Shown here: positions 7,893 to 17,600 of the stretch, piece by piece
Numbering within the stretch: the first letter of the stretch is position 1
Layout: each line of letters begins with the position of its first letter
Assembly (NCBI RefSeq): GCF_001298675.1
Contig: NZ_CYIG01000017.1
Coordinates: 1-64,000, forward strand
Direction: 5' to 3'
Length of the DNA: 64,000 nucleotides
From: Paenacidovorax caeni
GTDB taxonomy: Bacteria; Pseudomonadota; Gammaproteobacteria; Burkholderiales; Burkholderiaceae_C
Notes under the pieces: model-generated
The model's input: only the letters and a program-made list of their open reading frames with translations
Database searches by the model: none
What the model was told of the DNA's origin: nothing
Translations under genes and position numbers: made by a program

Positions 7893-9032
7893 TTAGCTGT
7901 GCGGTGCCACCTGGTCCAGCGCGTTGCGCAGGTGCCCCACGGTGCGCTCCACGTTGTGCCACTTCTCCAGGCCGAACAGGCCGATGCGGAAGCTCTTGAA
8001 GTCCGGCCCTTCGTCGCACTGCAGCGGCACGCCCGAGGCCGTCTGCAGGCCCACGGCGGCGAACTTGCTGGCGTTCTGGATGCCGGGGTCCGTGGTGTAG
8101 CTCACCACCACGCCGGGCGCCTTCCAGCCCTCGGCCGCCACGCTGGGGAAGCCGCGCGATTCGAGCAGCGCGCGCACCTGGGCGCCCAGCGCAATCTGCT
8201 CCTGGCGCACTTTCTCGAAGCCGTAGGCGCGCGTTTCCTGCATCACGTCGCGCAGGCGCACCAGCGCGTCGGTGGGCATGGTGGTGTGGTATGCGTGCTG
8301 GCCTTTTTCGTAGCCTTCGGCGATCTGCATCCACTTCTTCAGGTCGCAGGCGAAGCTGCTGCTCGTCGTGCCGTCGATAGCCTGGCGCGCGCGCTCGCTC
8401 AGCATCACCATGGCGCAGCAGGGCGAGCCGCTCCAGCCCTTTTGCGGCGCGGAGATCAGCACGTCCACGCCGGTGGCCTGCATGTCCACCCACATGGCGC
8501 CGGAGGCGATGCAGTCGAGCACGAACAGCGCGCCCACCTCGTGCGCGGCGGCGCTCACGGTGCGGATGTAGTCGTCGGAGAGGATGATGCCGCTGGCCGT
8601 TTCCACATGCGGCGCGAACACCACCTTGGGCCGTTCGGCGCGGATGGTGGCCGCCACCTCCTCGGCCGGGCACGGCGCCCAGGGGGCTTGTGGGCCGTCG
8701 CCTTGCTTGCGCGCCTTGCAGACCACGGCACCGCCGCCCAGGCCGGTGTCGGCGTCAAAAATCTGGCTCCAGCGAAAGCTGAACCAGCCGTTGCGCACGA
8801 TCAGCACCTTTTGCTTGTTGGCGAACTGGCGCGCCACGGCCTCCATGCCGAAGGTGCCGCTGCCCGGCACCAGCACGGCGGTGTGGGCGTGGTACACCTC
8901 CTTGAGCGTGGCCAGGATGTCCTGCATCACGCCGGTGAAGCGCTTGGACATGTGGTTGAGCGCGCGGTCGGTGTAGACCACCGAGAATTCGAGCAGGCCA
9001 TCGGGATCGATATCGGGCAAGAGTCCAGGCAT
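7893..9032 (-). CDS. Class V PLP-dependent aminotransferase
   Basis: A 379-residue aminotransferase resembling alanine-glyoxylate or serine-glyoxylate aminotransferases. The cofactor lysine lies in SAPQKGWSGSP, and FVLDCIASGAMWVDM is the PLP-binding Asp region. An early VLVPGSGTFGMEAV glycine-rich segment contacts the cofactor phosphate. It would move an amino group between an amino acid and glyoxylate or a related keto acid in the cytoplasm. The ATG start at 9032 fits family length. It ends in a clear terminator, and it diverges from narX with about 107 nt between starts. Its convergence with a glycolate-oxidase-like gene suggests glyoxylate metabolism, but the substrate is not proved. Confidence 0.85.
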   Translation of the reverse strand: MPGLLPDIDPDGLLEFSVVYTDRALNHMSKRFTGVMQDILATLKEVYHAHTAVLVPGSGTFGMEAVARQFANKQKVLIVRNGWFSFRWSQIFDADTGLGGGAVVCKARKQGDGPQAPWAPCPAEEVAATIRAERPKVVFAPHVETASGIILSDDYIRTVSAAAHEVGALFVLDCIASGAMWVDMQATGVDVLISAPQKGWSGSPCCAMVMLSERARQAIDGTTSSSFACDLKKWMQIAEGYEKGQHAYHTTMPTDALVRLRDVMQETRAYGFEKVRQEQIALGAQVRALLESRGFPSVAAEGWKAPGVVVSYTTDPGIQNASKFAAVGLQTASGVPLQCDEGPDFKSFRIGLFGLEKWHNVERTVGHLRNALDQVAPHS

Positions 9033-9139
9033 GGGGGGTATTTCCGTCGGTCAATGGGATCGGGGCATTGTGGCATGCGCCCCCGGGGGCAAGGCGCGCG
9101 GCCTTGAAGGGGATTCCCCCCGCCTCCTACACTCGCGCC

Positions 9140-11014
9140 ATGCGCAAGAAGCCGTCTCTTTCCACCAAGCTGTTGGCGCTGGGCGTGGGCTTCCTGCTCA
9201 TCGCCCTGGCCTCGATCGGCCTGACGCTGTGGGTGACCTGGCAGCTCGAAGGCGGCGCCGCGGCGGTGAACGAGGCCGGGCGCCTGCGCATGAACATGCT
9301 GCGCATGGTGATCGCGCAGCAAAACGAGTCGCCCGAGCGCGTGGCCGCGCTGGAGCGCCAGTTCGACGACAGCCTGGAGCTGCTGCGCACCGGCGACCCG
9401 GCGCGCCCGCTGTTCGTCCCCCGGGCCGAGGAAACGCGCGAGCGCTTCGAGCGCGTGCGCGAAGAGTGGCGCATCCTGCGCTCGCACTGGAACGAGGCCA
9501 TGCCCGCGCAGGCCGTGGAGCGCGCCGACGCCTTCGTGCTCCACGTCAACGCCTTCGTCGAGTCCATCGAGACGCAGATTGCGCGCTGGACGGCGGTGCT
9601 GCACCTGTTCCAACTGCTCATGGTGGCGCTGGCGATTGCCGCCGCCGTGACGTTCATGGCGGTGAGCTACCTGCTGGTGCTGCACCCGGTGGCGCGCTTG
9701 CAGCAGGCGCTGGAGCGCGTGCGCCAGGGCGACCTGGGCACGCGCCTGGTGGTGGATACGCCCGACGAGTTTGGCCAGCTTGCGGCAGGCTTTAACCTCA
9801 TGGCCCATGCGCTGCAGACCTCGCACGAGGACCTGGAGCGCAAGGTACGCGACAAGACGGCCAGCATCGAGGAGCAGAACCAGCGCCTGGCTGCGCTCTA
9901 CGCCGTGAGCGCGCTGGGTGCCGAGGCCGGCAGCCTGGAGGCGCTGGCCCAGGGCTTCGTGCAGCAGATCCGCCAGGTGGCGGGCTGCGATGCCGCCGCC
10001 GTGCGCTGGTCCGACGAATCGAATGAGCGCTACGTGCTGCTGGCCGCCGACGGCTTGCCCCAGGCGCTGGCCGAACAGGAGCACTGCCTGGCGGCGGGCA
10101 GCTGCGACTGCGGCCAGGCGCAGGAGACGGCGCAGATGCGCATCATCCCCATCACGCCGGTGTCGGCCCAGCAGCTGCCGCACTGCCGCGAGGCCGGGTT
10201 CGAGACCGTGGTCAGCATTCCCGTGCGGCTGCAGCAGCGCCTGCTGGGCGAGGTGTCGCTGTTCTTTCGCACCACGCGCAGCCTGTCGCCGGACACGCGC
10301 GGGCTGCTGTCCACCATGGCGCACCACCTGGCCAGCTCCATGGAGAGCCTGCGCGCCACGGCGCTGGAGCGCGAGGCGGCAGTGGCCGAGGAGCGCAGCC
10401 TGATCGCGCGCGAGCTGCACGACTCCATCGCGCAATCGCTGGCCTTCCTGAAAATCCAGACGCAGCTGCTGCGCGACGCCATTGCCAAGGACAACGCGCA
10501 GGTGCGCGAGCGCAGCCTGGCCGAGCTGGAGGCCGGCGTGCGCGAGTGCTACGCTGACGTGCGCGAGCTGCTGGTGCATTTCCGCACGCGCACCAGCGAC
10601 GAGGACATCGAAGCCGCCTTGCGCGCCACGCTCTCCAAGTTCGAGCACCAGACCGGCGTGGCCACCCACCTGAGCATGAGCGGCCAGGGCCTGCCGCTGG
10701 CGCCCGATGTACAGATCCAGGTGCTGCACATGGTGCAGGAGGCCCTGTCCAACGTGCGCAAGCACGCCCAGGCGCGGCACGTGGAGCTGCGCGTGGAGCG
10801 CCACCCCTGGCGCTTCGAGGTGTGCGACGACGGCTGCGGGTTCGACCCTGCGCGCGTGGCGCCCGACTCGCTGCACGTGGGCCTGGGCATCATGCGCGAG
10901 CGCGCCCTGCGGGTGGGCGCCGAGGTGCGCGTAGACTCGGCGCCCGGTGGCGGCGGCACGCGCGTGTGCATCGTGCTGCCGTCTGCGTCCACCGTCGTCC
11001 CCGCGCTTGCATGA
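9140..11014 (+). CDS. narX: Nitrate/nitrite sensor histidine kinase
   Basis: A 624-residue membrane sensor kinase. TM1 lies at about 9-34, followed by a periplasmic domain opening with the nitrate P-box (AVNEAGRLRMNMLRMVIA, about 41-58). TM2 is at about 152-175, then HAMP (about 177-230), a GAF-like module containing CLAAGSCDCGQ, a HisKA_3 dimerisation helix with phospho-acceptor His427 in ARELHDSIAQSLAF, and an ATPase domain with NVRKHAQA and a DDGCGF box. The P-box is the clearest evidence for NarX/NarQ function. The start at 9140 places TM1 right after a basic leader. The stop overlaps the narL start as ATGA, so the pair is translationally coupled. It senses nitrate and phosphorylates NarL. 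Confidence 0.93.
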   Translation: MRKKPSLSTKLLALGVGFLLIALASIGLTLWVTWQLEGGAAAVNEAGRLRMNMLRMVIAQQNESPERVAALERQFDDSLELLRTGDPARPLFVPRAEETRERFERVREEWRILRSHWNEAMPAQAVERADAFVLHVNAFVESIETQIARWTAVLHLFQLLMVALAIAAAVTFMAVSYLLVLHPVARLQQALERVRQGDLGTRLVVDTPDEFGQLAAGFNLMAHALQTSHEDLERKVRDKTASIEEQNQRLAALYAVSALGAEAGSLEALAQGFVQQIRQVAGCDAAAVRWSDESNERYVLLAADGLPQALAEQEHCLAAGSCDCGQAQETAQMRIIPITPVSAQQLPHCREAGFETVVSIPVRLQQRLLGEVSLFFRTTRSLSPDTRGLLSTMAHHLASSMESLRATALEREAAVAEERSLIARELHDSIAQSLAFLKIQTQLLRDAIAKDNAQVRERSLAELEAGVRECYADVRELLVHFRTRTSDEDIEAALRATLSKFEHQTGVATHLSMSGQGLPLAPDVQIQVLHMVQEALSNVRKHAQARHVELRVERHPWRFEVCDDGCGFDPARVAPDSLHVGLGIMRERALRVGAEVRVDSAPGGGGTRVCIVLPSASTVVPALA

Positions 11015-11670
11015 CCGCTCCCATCACCGTTTTTGTCGTCGATGACCACACCCTGTTCCGCCGTGGCCTGATCGCGCTCATTGGCCTGGACGAGGGCCTG
11101 TGCGTGGTGGGCGAGGCGGCCGATGCCGCCGAGGCGCTGCGCCTGGTGCCTGGCCTGCAGCCGCAGGTCATCCTGCTGGACAACCACCTGCCCGGTGTGC
11201 TCGGCGTCGATGCCATTGCCGGGCTGCGCGAGGCCGCCCCTGGCTGCCGCGTGGTCATGCTCACGGTGAGCGAGGATGGCCAGGACCTGGCTGCCGCGCT
11301 GCGCCATGGCGCGCAGGGCTACCTGCTCAAGACCATCGACGGCGACCTGCTGAGCGAAGCCATCCGCCGCGCCGCGCGCGGCGAGCCGGTGGTCAGCCCC
11401 GAGATGATGGGCAAGCTCGTGGCGGCCTTCCAGAGCCAGGGGGCGCCCGTGCCGCCGCCCGTGGCCGAAGCCGAGGCGGCTTCGCCCCTGTCCCCGCGCG
11501 AGGAGGACGTGCTGCGCGAGATTGCGCGCGGCGCGAGCAACAAGGAGATCGCGCGCACGCTCGACATCGCCGAGACCACGGTCAAGATCCACGTGCAGCA
11601 CATCCTGCGCAAGCTCGGCCTGAGCTCGCGCGTGCAGGCGGCGGTGTACGCCTCGGACCGCCTGCGCTAA
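11011..11670 (+). CDS. narL: Nitrate response regulator
   Basis: A 219-residue NarL/FixJ-type response regulator. The receiver domain (about 1-120) has the acidic pair Asp11/Asp12, phospho-acceptor Asp57 in LLDNHLPG, and a lysine near 107 in GYLLKT. The C-terminal LuxR-type helix-turn-helix (about 150-215) contains [15 protein letters not shown] and [13 protein letters not shown]. It starts inside the narX stop. It most likely activates the narK1K2GHJI operon 200 nt downstream. I could not identify clear NarL heptamers in that gap. Confidence 0.93.
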   Translation: MTAPITVFVVDDHTLFRRGLIALIGLDEGLCVVGEAADAAEALRLVPGLQPQVILLDNHLPGVLGVDAIAGLREAAPGCRVVMLTVSEDGQDLAAALRHGAQGYLLKTIDGDLLSEAIRRAARGEPVVSPEMMGKLVAAFQSQGAPVPPPVAEAEAASPLSPREEDVLREIARGASNKEIARTLDIAETTVKIHVQHILRKLGLSSRVQAAVYASDRLR

Positions 11671-11675
11671 CGAAC

Positions 11676-11740
11676 TCTCTTTTTGATAGCTGCCAGCGCT
11701 TGATGGACGGGCGCTGAGGCCCCTTTTGGCTTGAAATCTG
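11676..11740 (-). repeat. Family 1 repeat, copy f, reverse orientation
   Basis: Read on the minus strand this is a family 1 copy with the TAGCTGCCAGCGCTT complement and a diverged core. It starts 6 nt after the narL stop. Its orientation places a hairpin and T run on the narL coding strand. Confidence 0.75.
11692..11727 (+). terminator. Terminator-like hairpin within the repeat after narL
   Basis: GCCAGCGC pairs with GCGCTGAGGC, leaving a two-base bulge, around TTGATGGACGG. CCCTTTT follows. The reversed family 1 repeat supplies both stem and T run. Confidence 0.5.
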
Positions 11741-11761
11741 CAGGGGCGGCATAGTTCTTTC

Positions 11762-11785
11762 GGACGATGGCGCCATCGTCCTTTT
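11762..11785 (+). terminator. Second terminator-like palindrome between narXL and narK1
   Basis: A perfect 20-bp palindrome (GGACGATGGC and its complement, 11762-11781) is followed by TTTT. Together with the hairpin at 11692-11727 it separates narXL from the narK1K2GHJI operon, so a promoter for narK1 is expected between 11786 and 11870. It could alternatively be a dyad protein site. Confidence 0.5.
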
Positions 11786-11870
11786 GCCGTGCCGTGGGCC
11801 TTCCACAGACGGATGGGCAAGGCGCGGGCCCTGGGTTACCATGGCAAGGCATTCGCAAGAGAGGACTTCC

Positions 11871-13133
11871 ATGCCTTCCCCGTCACCCCACGCAGCAGAA
11901 GACCCGCGGCACACCCGCCAGGCCTGGTCGGTGCTCATCGTGAGCACGCTGGCTTTCACCGTCTGTTTCATGGTCTGGATGATGTTCGGCGTCATCGGCA
12001 TCCCGATCAAGAAGATGCTGAACCTGAACGCCACCGAGTTCGGCCTGCTCACCGCCATGCCCGTGCTCACCGGCTCGCTGGTGCGCGTGCCGCTGGGCAT
12101 CTGGACCGACAAGTACGGCGGGCGCATCGTCATGGCCGTGCTGCTGGCCCTCACCGTGCCCGCCATCTGGGTCATGGGCTACGCCACGCAGTACTGGCAC
12201 TTTCTCGTCATCGGCCTGTTCGTGGGGCTGGCCGGTGGCGCTTTCTCGGTCGGCACGCCCTACGTGGCACGCTGGTTTCCCAAGCACCGCCAGGGCACGG
12301 CCATGGGGGTGTATGGCGCGGGCAACTCGGGCGCGGCGGTGAACAAGTTCGTCGCCCCGGTGATCCTGGTGGCCTTCGGCTGGCAGGCCGTGCCGCATGT
12401 CTATGCGGCCATCATGCTGGGTACGCTGGTGCTGTTCTGGGTGTTCTCGCACAGCAACCCCGCGCACCTGGTGCCAAGCCACGTCAAGTTCACGGACCAG
12501 CTCAAGGCGCTGAAGGACCCCAGGGTGCTCAAGTACTGCCAGTACTACAGCATCGTGTTCGGCGGCTATGTGGCGCTGGCGTTGTGGATGGTGCAGTACT
12601 ACGTGGGCGAGTACGGCCTGGACATCCGCGTGGCTGCGCTGCTGGCCGCGTGCTTTTCGTTGCCCGGTGGCGTGCTGCGCGCCATCGGTGGCGTGCTGTC
12701 GGACAAGTACGGCGCGCACAGCGTGACCTGGTGGGTTCTGTGGGTGAGCTGGATCTGCCTGTTCCTGCTGTCGTACCCGCAGACCGACTTCACCGTTCTC
12801 ACCGTCGATGGCCCCAAGGTGTTCCACATCGGCCTGAACGTCTATGTGTTCACCGCGCTGATGGCCGTACTCGGCGTGGCCTGGGCCTTCGGCAAGGCCA
12901 GCGTGTTCAAGTACATCAGCGACGACTACCCCGGCAACATCGGCACGATCAGCGGCATCGTGGGGCTGGCCGGCGGCATGGGCGGCTTCATCCTGCCGAT
13001 CATGTTCGGCGCGCTGATGGACTGGACGGGTGTCCGCTCCAGCGCCTTCATGCTCATGTACGGCGTGGTCTGGGTCTCGCTGATCTGGATGTATTTCACC
13101 GAGGTGCGCCGCACCGACGTGATGGATCACTGA
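11871..13133 (+). CDS. narK1: Nitrate transporter, NarK1 type
   Basis: A 420-residue major facilitator superfamily protein with about 12 membrane segments and the nitrate/nitrite porter signature region (GLFVGLAGGAFSVGTPYVA; the second Gly-rich motif GLAGGMGGFILP in the C-terminal half). NarK1-type proteins act as nitrate/proton symporters that start uptake. The start at 11871 has GAGAGGAC upstream; a longer reading lacks a plausible leader. It is followed by narK2 after 22 nt. The tandem narK1-narK2 order before narGHJI matches other beta- and gammaproteobacterial denitrifiers. The 1/2 assignment rests on gene order and length. Confidence 0.88.
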   Translation: MPSPSPHAAEDPRHTRQAWSVLIVSTLAFTVCFMVWMMFGVIGIPIKKMLNLNATEFGLLTAMPVLTGSLVRVPLGIWTDKYGGRIVMAVLLALTVPAIWVMGYATQYWHFLVIGLFVGLAGGAFSVGTPYVARWFPKHRQGTAMGVYGAGNSGAAVNKFVAPVILVAFGWQAVPHVYAAIMLGTLVLFWVFSHSNPAHLVPSHVKFTDQLKALKDPRVLKYCQYYSIVFGGYVALALWMVQYYVGEYGLDIRVAALLAACFSLPGGVLRAIGGVLSDKYGAHSVTWWVLWVSWICLFLLSYPQTDFTVLTVDGPKVFHIGLNVYVFTALMAVLGVAWAFGKASVFKYISDDYPGNIGTISGIVGLAGGMGGFILPIMFGALMDWTGVRSSAFMLMYGVVWVSLIWMYFTEVRRTDVMDH

Positions 13134-13155
13134 AACCTTCTGAAAGGTGCCTTCC

Positions 13156-14601
13156 ATGTCAACCCCCGCCGTATCGCACGCCGGCGCCCGCCAGGGCCGC
13201 CTGCTCACGCTCTGGACGCCTGAGGACAAACAGTTCTGGGAGCGTGAGGGCGAGGCTGTCGCCAAGCTCAACCTGTGGATCTCGGTGCCCGCGCTGTTCC
13301 TGGCCTTCGCCATCTGGCAGGTCTGGAGCGTGGTCGCCGTGAACCTGCCCGCCCTGGGCTTCAAGTACTCGACCAACCAGTTGTTCTGGCTGGCCGCGGC
13401 ACCCGCGCTCTCGGGCGCCACGCTGCGCATCTTCTACTCGTTCATGGTGCCGGTGTTCGGTGGGCGGCGCTGGACGGCGCTGTCCACCGCGTCGCTGCTG
13501 ATACCGGCCATCGGCATCGGCGTGGCGGTGCAGGACAACACCACCAGTTACCCCACCATGCTGATCCTGGCGCTGCTGTGCGGGCTGGGTGGCGGCAACT
13601 TCAGCTCCAGCATGGCCAACATCAGCTTCTTCTTTCCGAAGGAGCGCAAGGGCTCGGCGCTGGGCGTGAATGCGGGCCTGGGCAACCTGGGCGTGTCGGT
13701 GGTGCAGTTCCTGAGTCCGCTGGTCATCACGGCCGGCATCTTCGGCATCTTCGGCGGCGAGGCGCAGACCATCGTGAAGAACGGCGAGCACACGCAGGTG
13801 TGGGCGCAGAACGCGGCCTTCATCTGGGTGCCGTGGATCGCCATCGCGTCGATCGCTGCCTGGTTCGGCATGCACGACATCGCCGACGCCAAGGCCAGCT
13901 TCGCAGCGCAGGCCGCCATCTTCAAGCGCAAGCACAACTGGCTGATGTGCGTGCTGTACCTGGGGACCTTCGGCTCGTTCATCGGTTTCGCGGCGGGCTT
14001 TCCGCTGCTCATCAAGAGCCAGTTCCCTGACGTCAACCCACTGGCCTATGCCTGGCTCGGTCCGCTGGTGGGCGCGGTGATCCGTCCCTTCGGCGGCTGG
14101 CTGTCCGACAAGGTGGGCGGCGGCGTGGTGACGTTCTGGAACTTCATCGTCATGGCGCTGGCCGTGCTCGGCGTGCTGTATTTCCTGCCCAAGGGTGCGG
14201 GCGGCTACGCACTGCCGTTCGGCCCGCAGGAAGGCAGCTTTGGCGGCTTCTTCGTCATGTTCCTGATGCTGTTTCTTACCACCGGCATTGGCAACGGGTC
14301 GACCTTCCGCATGATTCCCGTGATTTTTCTCACGCAGAAGCTCAACGAGCTGCGCGGCAACGACGACGCCGCCAAGGCCCAGGCCATCAAGGACGGCAAC
14401 ACCGAGGGCGCCGCCGCCGTCGGCTTTGCCGGCGCGCTGGGGGCGTACGGCGGTTTCTTCATTCCCAAGAGCTATGGCAGCTCAATCGCGGCAACGGGCG
14501 GGCCCGAGTTCGCGCTGTGGATGTTTGCGGTTTTCTACACCCTGTGCATCGTCATCACCTGGTGGTACTACGCGCGCAAGAACGCGGAAATGCCTTGCTG
14601 A
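13156..14601 (+). CDS. narK2: Nitrate/nitrite antiporter, NarK2 type
   Basis: A 481-residue major facilitator superfamily transporter, longer than its neighbour, with about 12 membrane helices and the nitrate porter motifs GLGGGNFSSSMANISFFFP and GALGAYGGFFIP. NarK2-type proteins exchange nitrate for nitrite once nitrite builds up. An N-terminal hydrophilic stretch of about 35 residues precedes the first helix. The ATG at 13156 is preferred over a GTG 9 nt upstream because AAAGG lies about 8 nt before it. It is part of the nar operon, with 40 nt before narG. Confidence 0.88.
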   Translation: MSTPAVSHAGARQGRLLTLWTPEDKQFWEREGEAVAKLNLWISVPALFLAFAIWQVWSVVAVNLPALGFKYSTNQLFWLAAAPALSGATLRIFYSFMVPVFGGRRWTALSTASLLIPAIGIGVAVQDNTTSYPTMLILALLCGLGGGNFSSSMANISFFFPKERKGSALGVNAGLGNLGVSVVQFLSPLVITAGIFGIFGGEAQTIVKNGEHTQVWAQNAAFIWVPWIAIASIAAWFGMHDIADAKASFAAQAAIFKRKHNWLMCVLYLGTFGSFIGFAAGFPLLIKSQFPDVNPLAYAWLGPLVGAVIRPFGGWLSDKVGGGVVTFWNFIVMALAVLGVLYFLPKGAGGYALPFGPQEGSFGGFFVMFLMLFLTTGIGNGSTFRMIPVIFLTQKLNELRGNDDAAKAQAIKDGNTEGAAAVGFAGALGAYGGFFIPKSYGSSIAATGGPEFALWMFAVFYTLCIVITWWYYARKNAEMPC

Positions 14602-14641
14602 TACGTCCCTGACCCCGACAACGATTTCAAGGAGCCCCACG

Positions 14642-17600
14642 ATGAGTCATTTTCTCGACCGTCTCTCTTACTTCGCGCAGCCGCGTGAAACCTTCTCGGA
14701 TGGCCACGGCCAGACCAACGGCGAAGACCGTACCTGGGAAGATGCCTACCGCGACCGCTGGGCGCACGACAAGATCGTGCGCTCCACCCACGGCGTGAAC
14801 TGCACGGGCTCTTGCTCGTGGAAGATTTACGTCAAGGGCGGTATCGTCACCTGGGAAACCCAGCAGACCGATTACCCGCGCACGCGCGCTGACCTGCCCA
14901 ACCACGAGCCGCGCGGCTGCGCGCGTGGTGCGTCGTACTCGTGGTACCTCTACAGCGCCAACCGCGTGAAATACCCCATGGTGCGTGGGCGCCTGCTCAA
15001 GCACTGGCGCGCGGCGCTGACCGTGGCCAAGAGTCCGGTCGATGCCTGGGCCGCCATCGTCGAGAACGACAGTGCGCGGCGCGAGTGGCAGAAGCAGCGC
15101 GGCCTGGGCGGCTTCGTGCGCAGCACCTGGGACGAAGTCAACCAGATGATCGCTGCGGCCAACGTCTACACCATCAAAAAGCATGGCCCGGATCGCATCA
15201 TCGGCTTCTCGCCGATTCCGGCGATGTCGATGATTTCCTACGCCGCAGGCTCGCGCTACCTGAGCCTGATTGGCGGCGTGTGCATGAGCTTCTACGACTG
15301 GTACTGCGACTTGCCGCCGTCCAGTCCGCAGGTGTGGGGCGAGCAGACCGACGTGCCGGAGAGCGCCGACTGGTACAACTCCAACTTCATCATCGCCTGG
15401 GGCTCGAACGTACCGCAGACGCGCACGCCCGACGCCCACTTCTTCACCGAGGTGCGCTACAAGGGCGCCAAGGTCGTGGCCGTCACACCCGACTACTCCG
15501 AGGTGGCCAAGCTGGCCGACCTGTGGATGCACCCCAAGCAGGGCACCGATGCCGCCGTGGCCATGGCCATGGGGCATGTGATCCTCAAGGAGTTTTACTT
15601 CGACAAGCGCTCGGCGTACTTTGACGACTACGCGCGCCGCTACACCGATCTGCCGCTGCTCGTGGTGCTGGAGCAAAAGACGCTGCCCGACGGGCGCACG
15701 GTCATGGTGCCGGGCCGCTACGTGCGCGCCAGCGACTTCGAGGGCCACCTGGGCCAGACCAACCACCCCGACTGGAAGACCGTGGCCTACGGCACCGACG
15801 GCCAGGTGGCGCTGCCTAACGGCTCGATCGGCTTCCGCTGGGGCAAGGACGGTCGTGACGACCAGGGGCTGTGGAACCTCGAATCGAAAGAGGCGCGCAC
15901 GGGCAATGACGTGCAGCTCAAGCTCTCGGTGCTCGAAGACGGCGCGCAGGCGCATGACGTGGCCGACGTGGCCTTCCCGTACTTCGGCGGCATCGCCACG
16001 CCCAACTTCAGCGCCAACGACCAGGGTGGCGACGTGGTGGTGCGCCGCGTGCCCGTCACCCACCTCGACCTGAGCGGCGAGGGCGTGCAGGGCCGCGTGG
16101 CCGTGGCCACGGTGTTCGACCTGCAGGCGGCGCAGTACGGCATCCACCGCGGCCTGCCCGGCGAGGGCGCCTACGAGGGCTATGACGCCAACGCGCCCTA
16201 TACCCCGGCATGGCAGGAGCGCATTACCGGCGTGCCGCGCGACCAGGTGATCGCCATCGCGCGCCAGTTCGCCGACAACGCCGACAAGACGCATGGCAAG
16301 TCCATGGTCATCATCGGCGCGGCCATGAACCACTGGTACCACTGCGACATGAACTACCGCGGCATCATCAACATGCTGATGATGTGTGGCTGCATCGGCC
16401 AGAGCGGTGGTGGCTGGTCGCACTACGTGGGCCAGGAAAAGCTGCGTCCGCAAACCGGCTGGACGGCGCTGGCCTTTGCGCTGGACTGGATCCGCCCGCC
16501 GCGCCAGCAGAACTCCACCAGCTTCTTCTATGCCCACACCGACCAGTGGCGCTACGAAAAACTGGGCGTGGAAGAAGTTCTCTCGCCCCTGGCCGACCGC
16601 CAGGCCTACCAGGGCGCGATGATCGACTTCAACGTGCGCTCCGAACGCATGGGCTGGCTGCCCAGTGCGCCGCAGCTGCAGACCAACCCGCTGCAGGTGG
16701 TCAAGGACGCGCAAAAGCGCGGCATGGACCCCAAGGACTACGTGGTGCAGTCGCTCGAAGACGGCTCGCTCACCATGAGCTGTGAGGACCCCGACCACCC
16801 TGCCAACTGGCCGCGCAACATGTTCGTGTGGCGCTCCAACATCCTGGGCAGTTCGGGCAAGGGGCACGAGTACTTCCTCAAGCACCTGCTGGGCACCACC
16901 CACGGCGTGCAGGGCAAGGACCTGGGCCCGCAGGATGCCAAGCCCGAAGAAGTGCAGTGGCACGCCCAGGCGCCTGAAGGCAAGCTGGACCTGCTGGTCA
17001 CGCTCGATTTCCGCATGAGCACCACCTGCCTGTATTCGGACATCGTGTTGCCCACGGCCACCTGGTACGAGAAGAACGACCTCAACACCAGCGACATGCA
17101 CCCGTTCATCCACCCGCTGTCGGCGGCCGTGGACCCGGCCTGGCAGGCCAAGAGCGACTGGGAGATCTACAAGGGCTTCGCCAAGGCCTTCAGCGAAGTC
17201 TGCACGGGCCACCTGGGCGTGGAGAAGGAAGTCGTGCTCACGCCCATCATGCACGACACCCCGGCCGAGCTGGCGCAGCCCTACGGTGTGAAAGACTGGA
17301 AGAGCGGCGAGGTCGATCTGATCCCCGGCGTGACGGCGCCGCAGATCTCCGTGGTGGAGCGTGACTACCCCAACACCTACAAGCGCTTCACGGCCCTGGG
17401 CCCGTTGATGGACCGCATCGGCAACGGCGGCAAGGGCATCGCCTGGAACACCCAGACCGAGGTGGAGCAACTGGGCGACCTCAACGGCCGCGTGCGCGAG
17501 GAGGGCGTGACGCAGGGGCGGCCGAAGATCGTCAGCGACATCGACGCCACCGAGGTGGTGATGATGCTCGCGCCCGAGACCAACGGCCACGTGGCCTGCA

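Noticed and set aside
11671-11870. Possible FNR site from the TTGAT motifs before narK1
   Set aside because: The two TTGAT copies (11683 and 11700 region) are direct, not inverted, and belong to the family 1 repeat.
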